Assembly (NCBI GenBank): GCA_016791045.1 | Contig: JAEUNO010000015.1 | Location: forward strand, 186,001 to 250,000 | Direction: 5' to 3' | From: Methyloversatilis sp. | Lineage (GTDB): Bacteria; Pseudomonadota; Gammaproteobacteria; Burkholderiales; Rhodocyclaceae | Length of the DNA stretch: 64,000 nt | In this document: in pieces, positions 1-10,870 of the stretch | How the letters are laid out: each line of letters starts with the position of its first letter | Position numbering within the stretch: the stretch's first letter is position 1 | Made by a program: the position numbers and the translations under genes | Notes under the pieces: generated by a model | The model's database searches: none | Seen by the model: the letters and a program-made list of their open reading frames with translations, nothing else | What the model was told of the DNA's origin: nothing

Positions 1-911
1 CGGCCATTGACGAAGTAGTCGGTCGCGCCGCGGTTGAACGACTTTTCCGGCTGCGGCGTGAAGAAGAAGGTGCAGCGGCCGCTGGACGCACGCCGGTGCG
101 CCGGCAGATCGTCGAGGATGTCGTCGAGCAGCGTACGGTAATGGGCGGTGATGTTCTTCACGTACGCCAGATCCTTCAGCCGCCCTTCGATCTTGAACGA
201 GCTGATGCCGGCGTCGATCAGCGCGCGCAGGTTGGCGCTCTGATCATTGTCCTTCATCGACAGCAGGTGCTTGTCGTGCGCGACGACGGCACCGCTGGCA
301 TCGGTCAGCGAGTAGGGCAGTCGGCAGGCCTGCGAACATTCGCCGCGGTTGGCGCTGCGCGCCGTGTGCGCATGGCTGATGAAGCACTGACCGCTGAACG
401 CCACACACAGCGCGCCGTGCACGAAGAACTCAAGCGAACACGACGTGTTCGATGCGATGTCGCGGATCTGTTCCAGCGTCAGTTCGCGTGCCAGCACGAT
501 CTGCGAAAAGCCGACGTCCTGCAGGAAGCGCGCCTTGGCCGCGTCCCGGATGTCGGTCTGCGTGCTGGCGTGCAGCTGGATCGGCGGCAGATCCATCTCC
601 AGCAGGCCCATGTCCTGCACGATCAGCGCATCGACACCCGCGTCGTACAGCTGGTGAATGGTCTGCCGCGCCGGCTCCAGCTCATCGTCGCGCAGAATGG
701 TGTTGAAGGCGACGAACACCTTCGCGTGGAAGCGGTGCGCGTGCGCGGCCAGGCGAGCGATGTCGGCCACTTCATTGTCGGCACCCTTGCGTGCGCCGAA
801 CGACGGGCCGCCGATATACACCGCATCGGCGCCGTGGTTGATCGCCTCGATGCCGAAATCGGCATTTTTCGCGGGCGCGAGCAGTTCGAGGATGCGGCGG
901 TGTGAGGTCAT
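1..911 (-). CDS. rlhA: U32 family protein, RlhA (YdcP)-like 23S rRNA hydroxylation factor, C-terminus cut by window edge
   Basis: The minus strand reads open from an ATG at 911 to the left edge, giving about the first 303 residues. It begins MTSHRRILELLAPAKNADFG and carries the U32 signature (LEFFVHGALCVAFSGQC) followed by SANRGECSQACRLPY and KIEGRLKDLAYVKNITAHYR. The N-terminus resembles E. coli RlhA (YdcP) more than TrhP (YegQ), from my memory of both families. RlhA is needed for hydroxylation of C2501 in 23S rRNA; conserved cysteines of the family are thought to hold an iron-sulfur cluster. The family is about 650 residues, so roughly half the gene is missing here only because of the window edge. 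The family call is solid; the RlhA subfamily is likely. Confidence 0.85.
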   Translation of the reverse strand, partial: MTSHRRILELLAPAKNADFGIEAINHGADAVYIGGPSFGARKGADNEVADIARLAAHAHRFHAKVFVAFNTILRDDELEPARQTIHQLYDAGVDALIVQDMGLLEMDLPPIQLHASTQTDIRDAAKARFLQDVGFSQIVLARELTLEQIRDIASNTSCSLEFFVHGALCVAFSGQCFISHAHTARSANRGECSQACRLPYSLTDASGAVVAHDKHLLSMKDNDQSANLRALIDAGISSFKIEGRLKDLAYVKNITAHYRTLLDDILDDLPAHRRASSGRCTFFFTPQPEKSFNRGATDYFVNG

Positions 912-973
912 CGGGAAGCGCGACAGGGCGTGAGCCGTAAAGGCGCGATTATCCGCGAGCGCGCCACAAATGA

Positions 974-993
974 AAAACCGGCCGAAGCCGGTT
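974..993 (-). terminator. Intrinsic terminator after the PEP-CTERM gene
   Basis: On the minus strand AACCGGC-TTCG-GCCGGTT forms a 7-bp stem with a stable UUCG-type tetraloop, followed directly by a run of T. It lies about 20 bases past the stop codon at 1014. Confidence 0.8.
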
Positions 994-1013
994 CGTGTCG
1001 CAGCGGAGCGGAA

Positions 1014-1955
1014 TCAGGCGCGGCGACGCGCCATCATGCCGATCAGCAATACGCCGCCGAGCATCATCGCCCAGGTGCGCGGCTCGGGTATCGGCGCCGG
1101 CACCGTGGCCTGCAGGCTGGCCACTTCCCAGCCGATGTCGTCCAGCGCCGCCCAGTCGAGGTCGGTCATGTAGCGCCGCTGGCCCGACGGAATGAAGGGC
1201 GAAAGCAGCGGCAGCTGCGGGCTGCCGTTGGCGACGCCGCGCAGGGTGGTCGCAAAGTGGGCCTCCGTGCCATCGGCCTGCAGCGCGACGGCGGCACCGC
1301 CATTCGTCGCCGTGGTGACGGCGCCGGTGAAGGTATTGCCGACCACTGCATCGAACCAGCTGTCGGCCGTACCGAAGCCGAACACATGCGCGGTTTCGTG
1401 CATCGCCACGGTGTAGAAATCAAAGCCGGAAAAGCCTTCGGCCGTCGACACGTCGCTGTCGAAGTACCAGTTGATGTTGGCACCGAAGCTGATCGACCCG
1501 CCCCACGGCCCGAAATCGGTTTCGACCGGGGTCAGCGCACCCGGCTCGCCGCGCGACAGCGCGTTGTTGATGAAAGCCGTGCTGCCACTGACGGCCTGGA
1601 AGCCCGGGCCGCCGACGCCCAGCGTCTGGCCGCTGAAAGCGTGTGAGCCGACGAAAATGCGGATCTCGTTTTCGGGGATGCTGAAGTTGTTGATCTGGAG
1701 CGGCGTGCCGAACGGATCCTGCGGATTGTAGAGGCGCGCCGTGAAGGTATTGCCGCCTGAGGGCGTGATCGCGGTCAGCGTGTCGAGCAGGTTCAGGCTG
1801 AACACCTGCGCCACCTGATCGAGCACCACCCGCTTGTCGCTGGTGAAGAAACCGGCGCTGTCGTAGGTGTAATCGAACACCACATCGATGGCCTGGGCAG
1901 GCACGGACAGCGTGGCAATCAGCACGGCACTCGCTGCAATCAGGGGCTTTTTCAA
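1014..1955 (-). CDS. PEP-CTERM sorted protein with HExxH metalloprotease-like motif
   Basis: This is a 313-residue secreted protein. The most likely start is a TTG at 1955, preceded by GAGGAG at good spacing and opening directly on a signal peptide (KKPLIAASAVLIATLSVPAQA). The C-terminus is a textbook PEP-CTERM signal: PEP, then a hydrophobic stretch (TWAMMLGGVLLIGMM), then ARRRA. Such proteins are cleaved and sorted by exosortase. The middle carries VAMHETAHVFGFG, an HExxH zinc motif. It looks like a metzincin HExxHxxG, but the usual third ligand (H or D three residues after G) is T. Activity is therefore uncertain, and an Asp two residues further on may substitute. A terminator follows; the gene appears monocistronic. 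No better family assignment was recognised. Confidence 0.85.
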   Translation of the reverse strand: MKKPLIAASAVLIATLSVPAQAIDVVFDYTYDSAGFFTSDKRVVLDQVAQVFSLNLLDTLTAITPSGGNTFTARLYNPQDPFGTPLQINNFSIPENEIRIFVGSHAFSGQTLGVGGPGFQAVSGSTAFINNALSRGEPGALTPVETDFGPWGGSISFGANINWYFDSDVSTAEGFSGFDFYTVAMHETAHVFGFGTADSWFDAVVGNTFTGAVTTATNGGAAVALQADGTEAHFATTLRGVANGSPQLPLLSPFIPSGQRRYMTDLDWAALDDIGWEVASLQATVPAPIPEPRTWAMMLGGVLLIGMMARRRA

Positions 1956-2038
1956 CGCAATCTCCTCAAGGTTGCCGCAGGGTATCGCAGACTCCGTGCA
2001 ACGCAGCGTGCAATTGTGCACGGCCCAAGTCGCCCGTT

Positions 2039-3577
2039 TCAGGCAGTCCTCGTGCAGTTGCGCCCGGCATGCTTGGCGGCGTACAGCGCCTGATCGGCAC
2101 GCTCCACCAGCATCTCCGGCGTGTCTTCCGCCCGCCACGTGGTGAGGCCGGCGCTCACCGTCACCGCCAGCGCCTCGCCTATCGTCGGCAACGGGCAATC
2201 GGCAATCCTGCGCCGGATGGTGTCCGCCAGCACCAGAGCGTCCGCTTCGCGGCAATCGCGCAGCACCAGCAGGAATTCTTCCCCGCCCCAGCGGCACGCC
2301 AGGTCCGACTCGCGCAGGCTGGCGCGGATCAGGCCGCTGACGTGCTCGATCACGCGATCCCCGGCCAGATGGCCGTGACGATCGTTCAGCGCCTTGAAAT
2401 GGTCGATGTCGAACAGGATCGCCGACAGCGACTGACGCGCGCGCCGGGCATCCGCCAGCGTCTGCACCATCATGATCTCGAACGCGTGCCGGTTCAGCAG
2501 GCCGGTCAGGCGATCCGTGGTGGCCATCCTTTCCAGGCGGAGCTGGTAACGATCCAGCGTCAGGCTGGCCAGATACACCGTCGCCAGCGTGAACAGCACG
2601 CACAGGCAGAGGTTGATGTAGAGGGTGCGCCGGATGTCGGCCAGAGCGTAGTTCTCGACCTTCTCGACCACCAGGAACCATTTCATTTCCGGCACGTAGC
2701 GCACATTGAGCAGGTAGTCGCGCCCCCCGCTGCGGTACTGGAAGGAACCTGACTCCGCCGCCAGCATGGCGGGCGCGATGTCCCGCAGGCCGTCGACCTC
2801 GTCAAGACGATCCGCGCCATGCCAGGGGGCCTCGCCGAACAGCACGACCTTCCCCTGCTGATCGACGAAATAGATGCTGCGCTGATAGCGCTGCTGGTAG
2901 CTGGCGAGCAGCTTGCGCACGGTATCGACCGTCAGGCCGACGCCGGTCACGCCCATCAGGCCGCCGTCGTAGTCATACACGCGGTAGTTGATGAACACGG
3001 TCAGCGTGTCGCGGCTGCGCGTGTCGGTATCGACGTTGATCTCGTAGGGCTCTTCCAGCCGACGCACCCTGAAATACCAGCTGTCCTGCGGGTTGTCTTC
3101 GCTCACCTTGCGCAGCAATCCGTCCGGGTGATAGTAGTTTCGCGTGCGCTCCGAAACGAAGAAGCTGGTGAAAGTGCCGTAACGGCTGCGCACCTCACCG
3201 AGGAACTTGGTCAGCGCCGGCACATCGCGTTCGCTGCGCAGCACCCAGTCGCGCAGAAAGGTGTCGCCGGCCATCATCGAGGCGATGAACACCGGGCGGA
3301 TCAGGTCCTTCTGGATTTCCGAATAGATGTTGTCCGACGTCAGCGGCAATTCGCTGTCGACGATGGAGCGGTGGATCCCGTTCTTCGACACGTAGTAACT
3401 GACCAGCGTCGTCACGACGAAACCGAGCGACAGCAGCAGGCCGAGCAGCAGCAGCAGACGGTGCTTGCCGGTCACGCGGCCGCGCGCGTGACCACTCACG
3501 GTCTGGGCGGGCAACAGTGTCGAGGCAGCAGACGCATCGGCATCGTTGCGCTGCAGTCGAGTCTGCCGGGAAGTCAT
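2039..3577 (-). CDS. Membrane diguanylate cyclase with periplasmic Cache-type sensor
   Basis: This 512-residue protein should synthesise cyclic di-GMP. A transmembrane helix near residues 40-65 is followed by a periplasmic sensor of about 250 residues (dCache-like, with the NYRVYDYDGGLMGVTGVGL pattern). A second transmembrane helix lies near 320-345. The C-terminal GGDEF domain has DIDHFKALND and the active-site loop GGEEF. A RESD inhibitory I-site lies five residues before GGEEF, so product inhibition is expected. The domain is complete and should be active. The ligand is not predictable from sequence. Given the exopolysaccharide locus in the same window, a role in controlling matrix production or motility is plausible but is inference only. 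Confidence 0.92.
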   Translation of the reverse strand: MTSRQTRLQRNDADASAASTLLPAQTVSGHARGRVTGKHRLLLLLGLLLSLGFVVTTLVSYYVSKNGIHRSIVDSELPLTSDNIYSEIQKDLIRPVFIASMMAGDTFLRDWVLRSERDVPALTKFLGEVRSRYGTFTSFFVSERTRNYYHPDGLLRKVSEDNPQDSWYFRVRRLEEPYEINVDTDTRSRDTLTVFINYRVYDYDGGLMGVTGVGLTVDTVRKLLASYQQRYQRSIYFVDQQGKVVLFGEAPWHGADRLDEVDGLRDIAPAMLAAESGSFQYRSGGRDYLLNVRYVPEMKWFLVVEKVENYALADIRRTLYINLCLCVLFTLATVYLASLTLDRYQLRLERMATTDRLTGLLNRHAFEIMMVQTLADARRARQSLSAILFDIDHFKALNDRHGHLAGDRVIEHVSGLIRASLRESDLACRWGGEEFLLVLRDCREADALVLADTIRRRIADCPLPTIGEALAVTVSAGLTTWRAEDTPEMLVERADQALYAAKHAGRNCTRTA

Positions 3578-3640
3578 GGAATGGAAAGCAAGTAAGACGC
3601 TGCAGCCTTAACGGCAGATCGCCGGACGTCTGCAACGTGA

Positions 3641-3670
3641 GTGTCGGCCGGTACCGCTACCGGCCGACAC
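3641..3670. terminator. Perfect 13-bp hairpin downstream of ettA
   Basis: GTGTCGGCCGGTA-CCGC-TACCGGCCGACAC is a perfect 13-bp inverted repeat with a 4-base loop, just past the ettA stop at 3675. There is no T-run on either side, so it may act as a processing or pausing hairpin rather than a classical intrinsic terminator. Confidence 0.5.
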
Positions 3671-3674
3671 CGGC

Positions 3675-5339
<1,665 letters not shown>

Positions 5340-5498
5340 GGTGTGCTGCGGGGATGACTGGAGAAGGCGGAAGTATGCCGCAAGCCGCACGGCTGCAGCC
5401 GCAGTCGCCTCAAACGTGCCGACTCGCACTACCATCCCGCGTCGGCGTGTCGTTCAGGCGCCGCCTTCAGACCACCCAGACCGCACACAGGACACCCC

Positions 5499-5654
5499 AT
5501 GATCGGTTCGATCGGCCTCATTCTCATCGGCGCGCTGCTGCTGGCGTCGAATCTGGAGCTCTTTTCGCTGCGCGACCTGGGCGAGATTCTCGGCACCTGG
5601 TGGCCGGCCGTGCTGATCGCCATCGGCGCCGCCGGACTGATCAAGCGCAAGTAG
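5499..5654 (+). CDS. 51-residue membrane protein, LiaF/LiaI-type transmembrane region
   Basis: A small reading frame, ATG 5499 to TAG 5654, encodes 51 residues with two hydrophobic helices ([20 protein letters not shown] and [16 protein letters not shown]) and ends in KRK. The pattern, including the central TWWPAVLI, resembles the LiaI/LiaF-like transmembrane domain (DUF5668 type), which in this case stands without the C-terminal soluble domain. It lies between divergent ettA and a chemoreceptor. The ribosome-binding site is weak (CAGGAC). Function unknown. Membrane location is clear and the reading frame looks genuine from its coherent hydrophobic pattern. Confidence 0.65.
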   Translation: MIGSIGLILIGALLLASNLELFSLRDLGEILGTWWPAVLIAIGAAGLIKRK

Positions 5655-5754
5655 CTGCAGTGCCCCGGTGCGCACGGCACCTCGAAAACGTGCATCAAGT
5701 CACACTTGCTGTTGCCGATATCCATGGCTTGTCCGGATTTCGGGGAGCACGTCC

Positions 5755-7407
5755 ATGTTTGCACTCACAACCCTGCGCAGCAGACTGCTCGCGCTCGGTG
5801 CCGCATCGCTCTTCGGCCTGCTCATGGCCGGCGGTTTCGGCCTTTTCCAGCTGGCGCGTCTCGACCGGGGTGTCGCCATTGACCTCGCGCAGATGGGCCG
5901 TGCGGTCGACATCGTGCTCGACGTGCAGAACGCCGGCATCGACTTCAAGACCCAGGTGCAGGAATGGAAGAACACGCTCATCCGCGGCAATGACCCTGAA
6001 CAGTTCAAGCGTTATCGCGACGGCTTCGAAACGCAGGCTGCCGCCGTCGCCGAGCGGCTGGGCAGCATCAGCGCCCGCCTGAAGGAAGACGCCTCGCCGC
6101 GTGCCGCGGAAGTCGATGCGCTGATCGCGGCGCATGGCGCGATGCTGGCAAGCTATCGCACGGCACTGCAGTCATTCGATGCCGCTGACCCCGAGTCGGG
6201 CAAGAAGGTGGACCGGGCCGTCAAGGGCATCGACCGCAGCACGACCGATGCGATGACCGCGCTGACGCAGGGCATGGCCGAAGACGTGAAGGCACTGGGC
6301 CTGCGCACGCAGGCGCATACCGCCGCGCTGTACCAGACCGGACTGACGACGCTGGTGATTGCCATTTCCCTGCTGTCGCTGATCCTGGTGACCGGCGTGG
6401 TGCTCACGGTACGTCGGCTGGCGCACAGCCTGCAATCGCTGCGCGCCGCGCTGGCGACCGCACGCGAGCGGCTCGATCTGACGGTCAAGGCGCCGGATCA
6501 CCTCGGCGACGAGCTGTCGGAAGCCGGTGCCTCGATCAACGCCCTGTTCGGCGAGCTGCGCAGCGTACTTAGACAGATGCGCGAGAACGCACAGCACATC
6601 GCCAGTCATTCATCCTCATTGCACGGTTCGGTGTCGACGCTTGCCGCCGCCGTGTCCCAGCAGAATGACTCGACGTCGAACATGGCCGCTGCCGCCGAAG
6701 AGCTGGCGGTCAGCGTGGCGCACGTCAGCGACAGCGCCGGCAGCGCGCGCGATGTGTCTCGATCATCGATGGAACGCGCCGAATTCGGCGGCGGCGTGAT
6801 CGGGTCGGCCTCCGGCGCCATGTCGAAAGCGGCACAGGACGTTCATTCGACGATGGAAGGCATGAATGAGCTCGGCGCGAGCATGGCGCACATCGGCAAG
6901 ATCGCGGCCACCATCAAGGACATCGCGGACCAGACCAACCTGCTTGCGCTGAATGCGGCAATCGAGGCCGCTCGCGCAGGCGAACAGGGCCGCGGTTTCG
7001 CGGTCGTGGCAGACGAGGTGCGCAAGCTGGCTGAACGGACTGCCGTGGCGACGCGCGAGATCGATGCCGCGGTGGACACCGTTCAATCGGTCAGCTCGAG
7101 CGCGGTCGGCAACATGACGACGCTTTTCGATCAGTTCGAACGGATCGGCGCATCGACCCATGACGCAGGCCTGGCGATCGCCGAGATCCAGGCCGAATCA
7201 CGCAAGGTGCTCGGCGCCACGGAAGACATTTCACGCGCGTTGCTGGAGCAGACCTCGGCCAGCGAAAGCATCGCCCGGCAGGTCGAATGCATCGCCGGCA
7301 TGAGCGAAACCAACCGGCACGCCGTGGTCAGTGTCGGCGACGCGGCTGACGCGATGAACAGCCTGTCGCAGAGCATGCGGCAGCGGCTGGAGAAGTTTGT
7401 CGTCTGA
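5755..7407 (+). CDS. Methyl-accepting chemotaxis protein
   Basis: This is a 550-residue chemoreceptor. The start at 5755 is chosen because GGGGAG lies seven bases upstream and the protein opens with a basic N-terminus and a transmembrane helix (residues about 10-35). A periplasmic helical sensor of about 160 residues follows, then a second transmembrane helix near 190-215, a HAMP-like linker, and the cytoplasmic signalling domain. The hairpin tip carries the MCP signature [15 protein letters not shown] and [16 protein letters not shown], which binds CheA and CheW. The stop lies 29 bases from the convergent manC stop with no terminator visible. The ligand cannot be predicted. Confidence 0.93.
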   Translation: MFALTTLRSRLLALGAASLFGLLMAGGFGLFQLARLDRGVAIDLAQMGRAVDIVLDVQNAGIDFKTQVQEWKNTLIRGNDPEQFKRYRDGFETQAAAVAERLGSISARLKEDASPRAAEVDALIAAHGAMLASYRTALQSFDAADPESGKKVDRAVKGIDRSTTDAMTALTQGMAEDVKALGLRTQAHTAALYQTGLTTLVIAISLLSLILVTGVVLTVRRLAHSLQSLRAALATARERLDLTVKAPDHLGDELSEAGASINALFGELRSVLRQMRENAQHIASHSSSLHGSVSTLAAAVSQQNDSTSNMAAAAEELAVSVAHVSDSAGSARDVSRSSMERAEFGGGVIGSASGAMSKAAQDVHSTMEGMNELGASMAHIGKIAATIKDIADQTNLLALNAAIEAARAGEQGRGFAVVADEVRKLAERTAVATREIDAAVDTVQSVSSSAVGNMTTLFDQFERIGASTHDAGLAIAEIQAESRKVLGATEDISRALLEQTSASESIARQVECIAGMSETNRHAVVSVGDAADAMNSLSQSMRQRLEKFVV

Positions 7408-7436
7408 CCTTTCGTCCGCCTGCGCTGCCCGCGCGC

Positions 7437-8870
7437 TCACTTGCGGCCGTAGGTGTCCTCGAAGCGCACGATGTCGTCTTCGCCAAGATAGCTGCCCGAC
7501 TGCACCTCGATCATTTCCAGCGGCAGCTTGCCCGGGTTTTCCAGCCGGTGCGTCGTGCCCAGCGGGATGTAGGTGGACTGGTTTTCCGACAGCAGCAGGA
7601 TGTTCTCGCCGCAGGTGACGCGCGCGGTACCGCTGACGACGATCCAGTGTTCCGCGCGGTGGTGGTGCATCTGCAGCGACAGCGAAGCGCCCGGATTGAC
7701 GACGATGCGCTTCACCTGGAAGCGCGGACCGGCGTCGATCGAATCGTAATAGCCCCACGGGCGATACACCTTGCGGTGGTTTTCGGCCTCCGGCCGCTTG
7801 TTCGCCTTCAGATGGGCGACGATGCGCTTGACGTCCTGGGTGCGGTCCTTCGCGACCACCATCACCGCATCGCAGGTTTCCACCACCACCACATCCTTCA
7901 TGCCGAGGCAGCTCACCATGCGGGTTTCGGCAAACACCAGACTGTCCTGCGTGTCCTGCAGCAGCACGTCGCCGCGCGACACATTGCCGTCGGCATCCTT
8001 CGCCGCCACCTGCCACAGCGCGTCCCACGCGCCGACATCGGACCAGCCGGCATCGAGCGGCACGACGACGGCCGGCGCCACGCGCGGCTCGCCGGCGGCC
8101 AGCGGTTCCATGATGGCGTAGTCGATCGAGTCGGACGGGCAGGCCGAGAACGCGGCCTTGTCGATGCGGTAGAAGTCGTGGTCGGCGGCACCGCACTCGA
8201 AGGCCGTGCGGCTGGCCGCTTCGATGTCCGGCCGGAAACGCTTCAGCAGGGCCAGCGCCACGCTCGCCTTCATCATGAAGATGCCGGCGTTCCACAGATA
8301 GTCGCCGCTCGCCAGATAGGCCTCGGCGGTTGCCGCATCGGGTTTTTCAACGAAGCGGTCGAGCGTACGCGCCGGGCCGCCGGCGAGCGCTGCGCCGGTC
8401 CGGATGTAGCCGTAGCCCGTTTCAGGCTTGTCCGGCGTGATGCCGAAGGTGACCACCGCACCGGCCTCGGCGTGTGCAGCACCCAGTGCCACCGCGTCGC
8501 GGAAAGCGCCGGTATCGCGGATCACATGATCGGACGGCATGACCAGCAGCACCGGATCGGCCGCGCCGGCGGCGAGCGCTGCCAGCGCCAGGGCCGGTGC
8601 GGTGTTGCGGCCCACCGGTTCGAGCAGCAGCGAGGCCGGCTGCACATCGATCTGGCGCAGCTGTTCTGCGGTCAGGAAGCGGTATTCCTCATTGCACACG
8701 ATGAGCGGTGCGGCAATCGTCAGTCCGGGTGCGCCCGCGCGCAGTGCGGTGTCCTGCAGCAGCGTGCGCTCGCCGTCCAGCGGCAGCAGCTGCTTCGGAT
8801 AGCGTTCGCGCGACAACGGCCAGAGGCGGGTGCCGGAGCCACCGCACAGGATGACGGGTTGCAGGGTCAT
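7437..8870 (-). CDS. manC: Mannose-1-phosphate guanylyltransferase / mannose-6-phosphate isomerase (ManC/AlgA type)
   Basis: This 477-residue bifunctional enzyme makes GDP-mannose from mannose-1-phosphate and GTP, and interconverts fructose-6-P and mannose-6-P. The N-terminal nucleotidyltransferase has GGSGTRLWPLSRERYPKQ, the GTP-binding and catalytic signature, and FVEKP. The C-terminal type II phosphomannose isomerase cupin has QMHHHRAEHWIVVSGTA, with its metal-binding His and Glu residues. Full length matches the family (about 475-480). It is not next to other sugar genes; its immediate neighbours are chemoreceptors. It probably feeds the exopolysaccharide locus at 28-64 kb and lipopolysaccharide synthesis. 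Confidence 0.96.
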   Translation of the reverse strand: MTLQPVILCGGSGTRLWPLSRERYPKQLLPLDGERTLLQDTALRAGAPGLTIAAPLIVCNEEYRFLTAEQLRQIDVQPASLLLEPVGRNTAPALALAALAAGAADPVLLVMPSDHVIRDTGAFRDAVALGAAHAEAGAVVTFGITPDKPETGYGYIRTGAALAGGPARTLDRFVEKPDAATAEAYLASGDYLWNAGIFMMKASVALALLKRFRPDIEAASRTAFECGAADHDFYRIDKAAFSACPSDSIDYAIMEPLAAGEPRVAPAVVVPLDAGWSDVGAWDALWQVAAKDADGNVSRGDVLLQDTQDSLVFAETRMVSCLGMKDVVVVETCDAVMVVAKDRTQDVKRIVAHLKANKRPEAENHRKVYRPWGYYDSIDAGPRFQVKRIVVNPGASLSLQMHHHRAEHWIVVSGTARVTCGENILLLSENQSTYIPLGTTHRLENPGKLPLEMIEVQSGSYLGEDDIVRFEDTYGRK

Positions 8871-8995
8871 GACGGAAACCTGAGTGAAGATCGGAGCCCC
8901 GAAGTCTACGTCATGCCCTGCGGCGCTTCGCGATAAATCCGTTACAGCACAACGCGTTCGGTGCGCGCCGCTGCGCGGGGGAAAGCGAAAGAACA

Positions 8996-9023
8996 GGGGC
9001 CGGGCACTTGCGTGCCCGGCCCC
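8996..9023 (-). terminator. Strong GC hairpin after the chemoreceptor gene at 9048
   Basis: GGGGCCGGGCAC-TTGC-GTGCCCGGCCCC is a perfect 12-bp stem with a 4-base loop, located 25 bases after the stop of the minus-strand chemoreceptor. Downstream on that strand only a broken T-run (TGTTCTTTC) is present. Confidence 0.7.
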
Positions 9024-9047
9024 CTTGTCGGCTGCTGCCCTGAATGA

Positions 9048-10685
9048 TCAGTGGGCGAGGCGGAAACGACGCACCGTGCCGTCAAGCTCAGCCGACAGAT
9101 CGGACAGGTCGCGTGCCGACCCCGCCACCGAGCCGGCAGCGCAGGCGTTCTCTTCCACCATCTGCACGATGCGCTCGACGCGCTGTGCCAGATCCTGACT
9201 CGCGACGGCCTGTTCCTTCAAACCGCCGGACACCTCGGAAATGGTACCCACCACCTGCTGCGCATGGCCGTCGATGGCGAGCACCTTTGCACCGGCAGTT
9301 TCAGCCATCTGCAAACCATCACGCACGCGCACCACCGTGTTCTGCATGTGCTCGGATACATCGGCAGCGCCGGACTGGATGCGCTGCACCATCTGGGTGA
9401 TTTCACTGGCCGAGCGCGCCGACTGTTCGGCCAGCTTGCGCACTTCGTCGGCCACCACAGCGAAACCGCGCCCCATTTCACCCGCCCGCGCCGCTTCGAT
9501 CGCGGCATTCAGCGCCAGCAGATTGGTCTGATCGGCGACATCGCGGATGACATGCACGATGGTGGTGATGCGCGACACTTCTGCGCCCAGATCGTTGGCG
9601 CGCTGCGAACTGGCTTCGATGCCTTCGGTCACCTGCTTGATCTGCGACACCATGGCGCGGATGTCGGCAGCGCCTTCGGATGCGCGATGCCCGGCCTCGA
9701 CCGACGTCGCGTTGGCCTCCTGGCTCAGTTCGCTGACGTGGGTGATCGAGGTCGACATTTCTTCCAGCGACGCCGCCATGGCCGCCGCCAGTTCCGCCTG
9801 CGATTCCGACGAACTTCTGACCTGATCGGTCGCGCCCGACAGCTGCAGCGCCGAATCGCTCAACCGGCTGTTGGCACTGCCGATGGTCGTCACCATCTGG
9901 CGCAGTGCCTGCTGCATGGCCTGCACCTCGACCTGCACGCTGGCCAGTTCGCTGCGCCCTTCCGGACGCAGATCGCTCGTCAGGTCGCCTTCGGCGATGC
10001 GCTTCACGGCGCCCAGCGTTTCGTTCAGTTGCCCGGTGATGCTGCGCGTGATCACGAGGGAAATCACGATGCTCGCCGCGATGACCATCACCGCGGCAAC
10101 GATGACCGCGAGCTTGAGCGATTCGGCGCCGGATTCCAGCGAGGCGATCGAGCGGGCGTTGCGCGAGCGGACCGCCTCGCTCAACTTTCCGGTGGCGTCA
10201 TTCAGCGAGATCGCCGCCGGACCGTGCGGCGCATGCAGCAGCGCGTTCGCTTCGGCGTTGCGGTTGGCGAAGGACAAGACGGCGATGTCTTCGGTGATCT
10301 TCTTGAAGGCCGCCCAACGATCCGTAATGGCAGCCGCGGCGGCCTGCTCGTCCGCAGGCGTATCCGGCAGCGCCACCAGCGCTGCAAGCTTCGCAACCGC
10401 TGTTTCTGCCGCCGCTTCGTACTTGTCGAGCTTGGCGCGCACGGCAGCGAGCTGCGTGCCTTCTGTTTCGATGATGGCCGAACGCGAATAGACCCGCACG
10501 CGCTGGATCGAGTCATTCAGGTCGGCAATGGCGTCGACCTTGGGCTGCGTGCGTTCGCTGACCTCGTGCGACACATCGGCGATGTGCATCGACTGGATCT
10601 CGATGAACACGACGACAGCAGCAAAGATCAGCGCGATCAGGCCGAAGCCGAGACCGAGTCGCGCGGCGATGGACAGGTTCTTCAT
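9048..10685 (-). CDS. Methyl-accepting chemotaxis protein with 4-helix-bundle sensor
   Basis: This is a 545-residue chemoreceptor. It opens [19 protein letters not shown], a common start for receptors with the 4HB_MCP sensor, with a transmembrane helix at about 10-30. The periplasmic four-helix domain (about 30-190) is followed by a second helix ([18 protein letters not shown]) and a HAMP domain ([20 protein letters not shown]). The signalling domain has [15 protein letters not shown] and [24 protein letters not shown] precedes the ATG. A possible sigma-28 promoter lies upstream at 10781-10808. It is a different subfamily from the receptor at 5755, so this is not a recent duplicate. Confidence 0.95.
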   Translation of the reverse strand: MKNLSIAARLGLGFGLIALIFAAVVVFIEIQSMHIADVSHEVSERTQPKVDAIADLNDSIQRVRVYSRSAIIETEGTQLAAVRAKLDKYEAAAETAVAKLAALVALPDTPADEQAAAAAITDRWAAFKKITEDIAVLSFANRNAEANALLHAPHGPAAISLNDATGKLSEAVRSRNARSIASLESGAESLKLAVIVAAVMVIAASIVISLVITRSITGQLNETLGAVKRIAEGDLTSDLRPEGRSELASVQVEVQAMQQALRQMVTTIGSANSRLSDSALQLSGATDQVRSSSESQAELAAAMAASLEEMSTSITHVSELSQEANATSVEAGHRASEGAADIRAMVSQIKQVTEGIEASSQRANDLGAEVSRITTIVHVIRDVADQTNLLALNAAIEAARAGEMGRGFAVVADEVRKLAEQSARSASEITQMVQRIQSGAADVSEHMQNTVVRVRDGLQMAETAGAKVLAIDGHAQQVVGTISEVSGGLKEQAVASQDLAQRVERIVQMVEENACAAGSVAGSARDLSDLSAELDGTVRRFRLAH

Positions 10686-10780
10686 GGCTGTTCCCCTTGT
10701 TTTGGGCTACCCGCACAGGTCATTCCTGCGTCTGAAAGGGAATGCTGCTTCATCGGATATCCCCGGGTACCGTGGGGATT

Positions 10781-10808
10781 TTTACGACTTTCGGGTAAAC
10801 AACCTTTA
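10781..10808 (-). promoter_or_regulatory. Possible sigma-28 (FliA) promoter for the chemoreceptor at 9048-10685
   Basis: On the minus strand TAAAGGTT is followed after 12 bases by GTCGTAAA. The -35 half matches the FliA consensus TAAAGTTT well; the -10 half matches GCCGATAA at five of eight positions and the spacer is one base longer than the usual 11. Chemoreceptors are commonly FliA-dependent. Tentative. Confidence 0.3.
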
Positions 10809-10870
10809 GCAGAAGTGCGCCATTTCCGGCACATATTTCTGGCGCGGTAGCAGGATCGATACGTAGCGTG

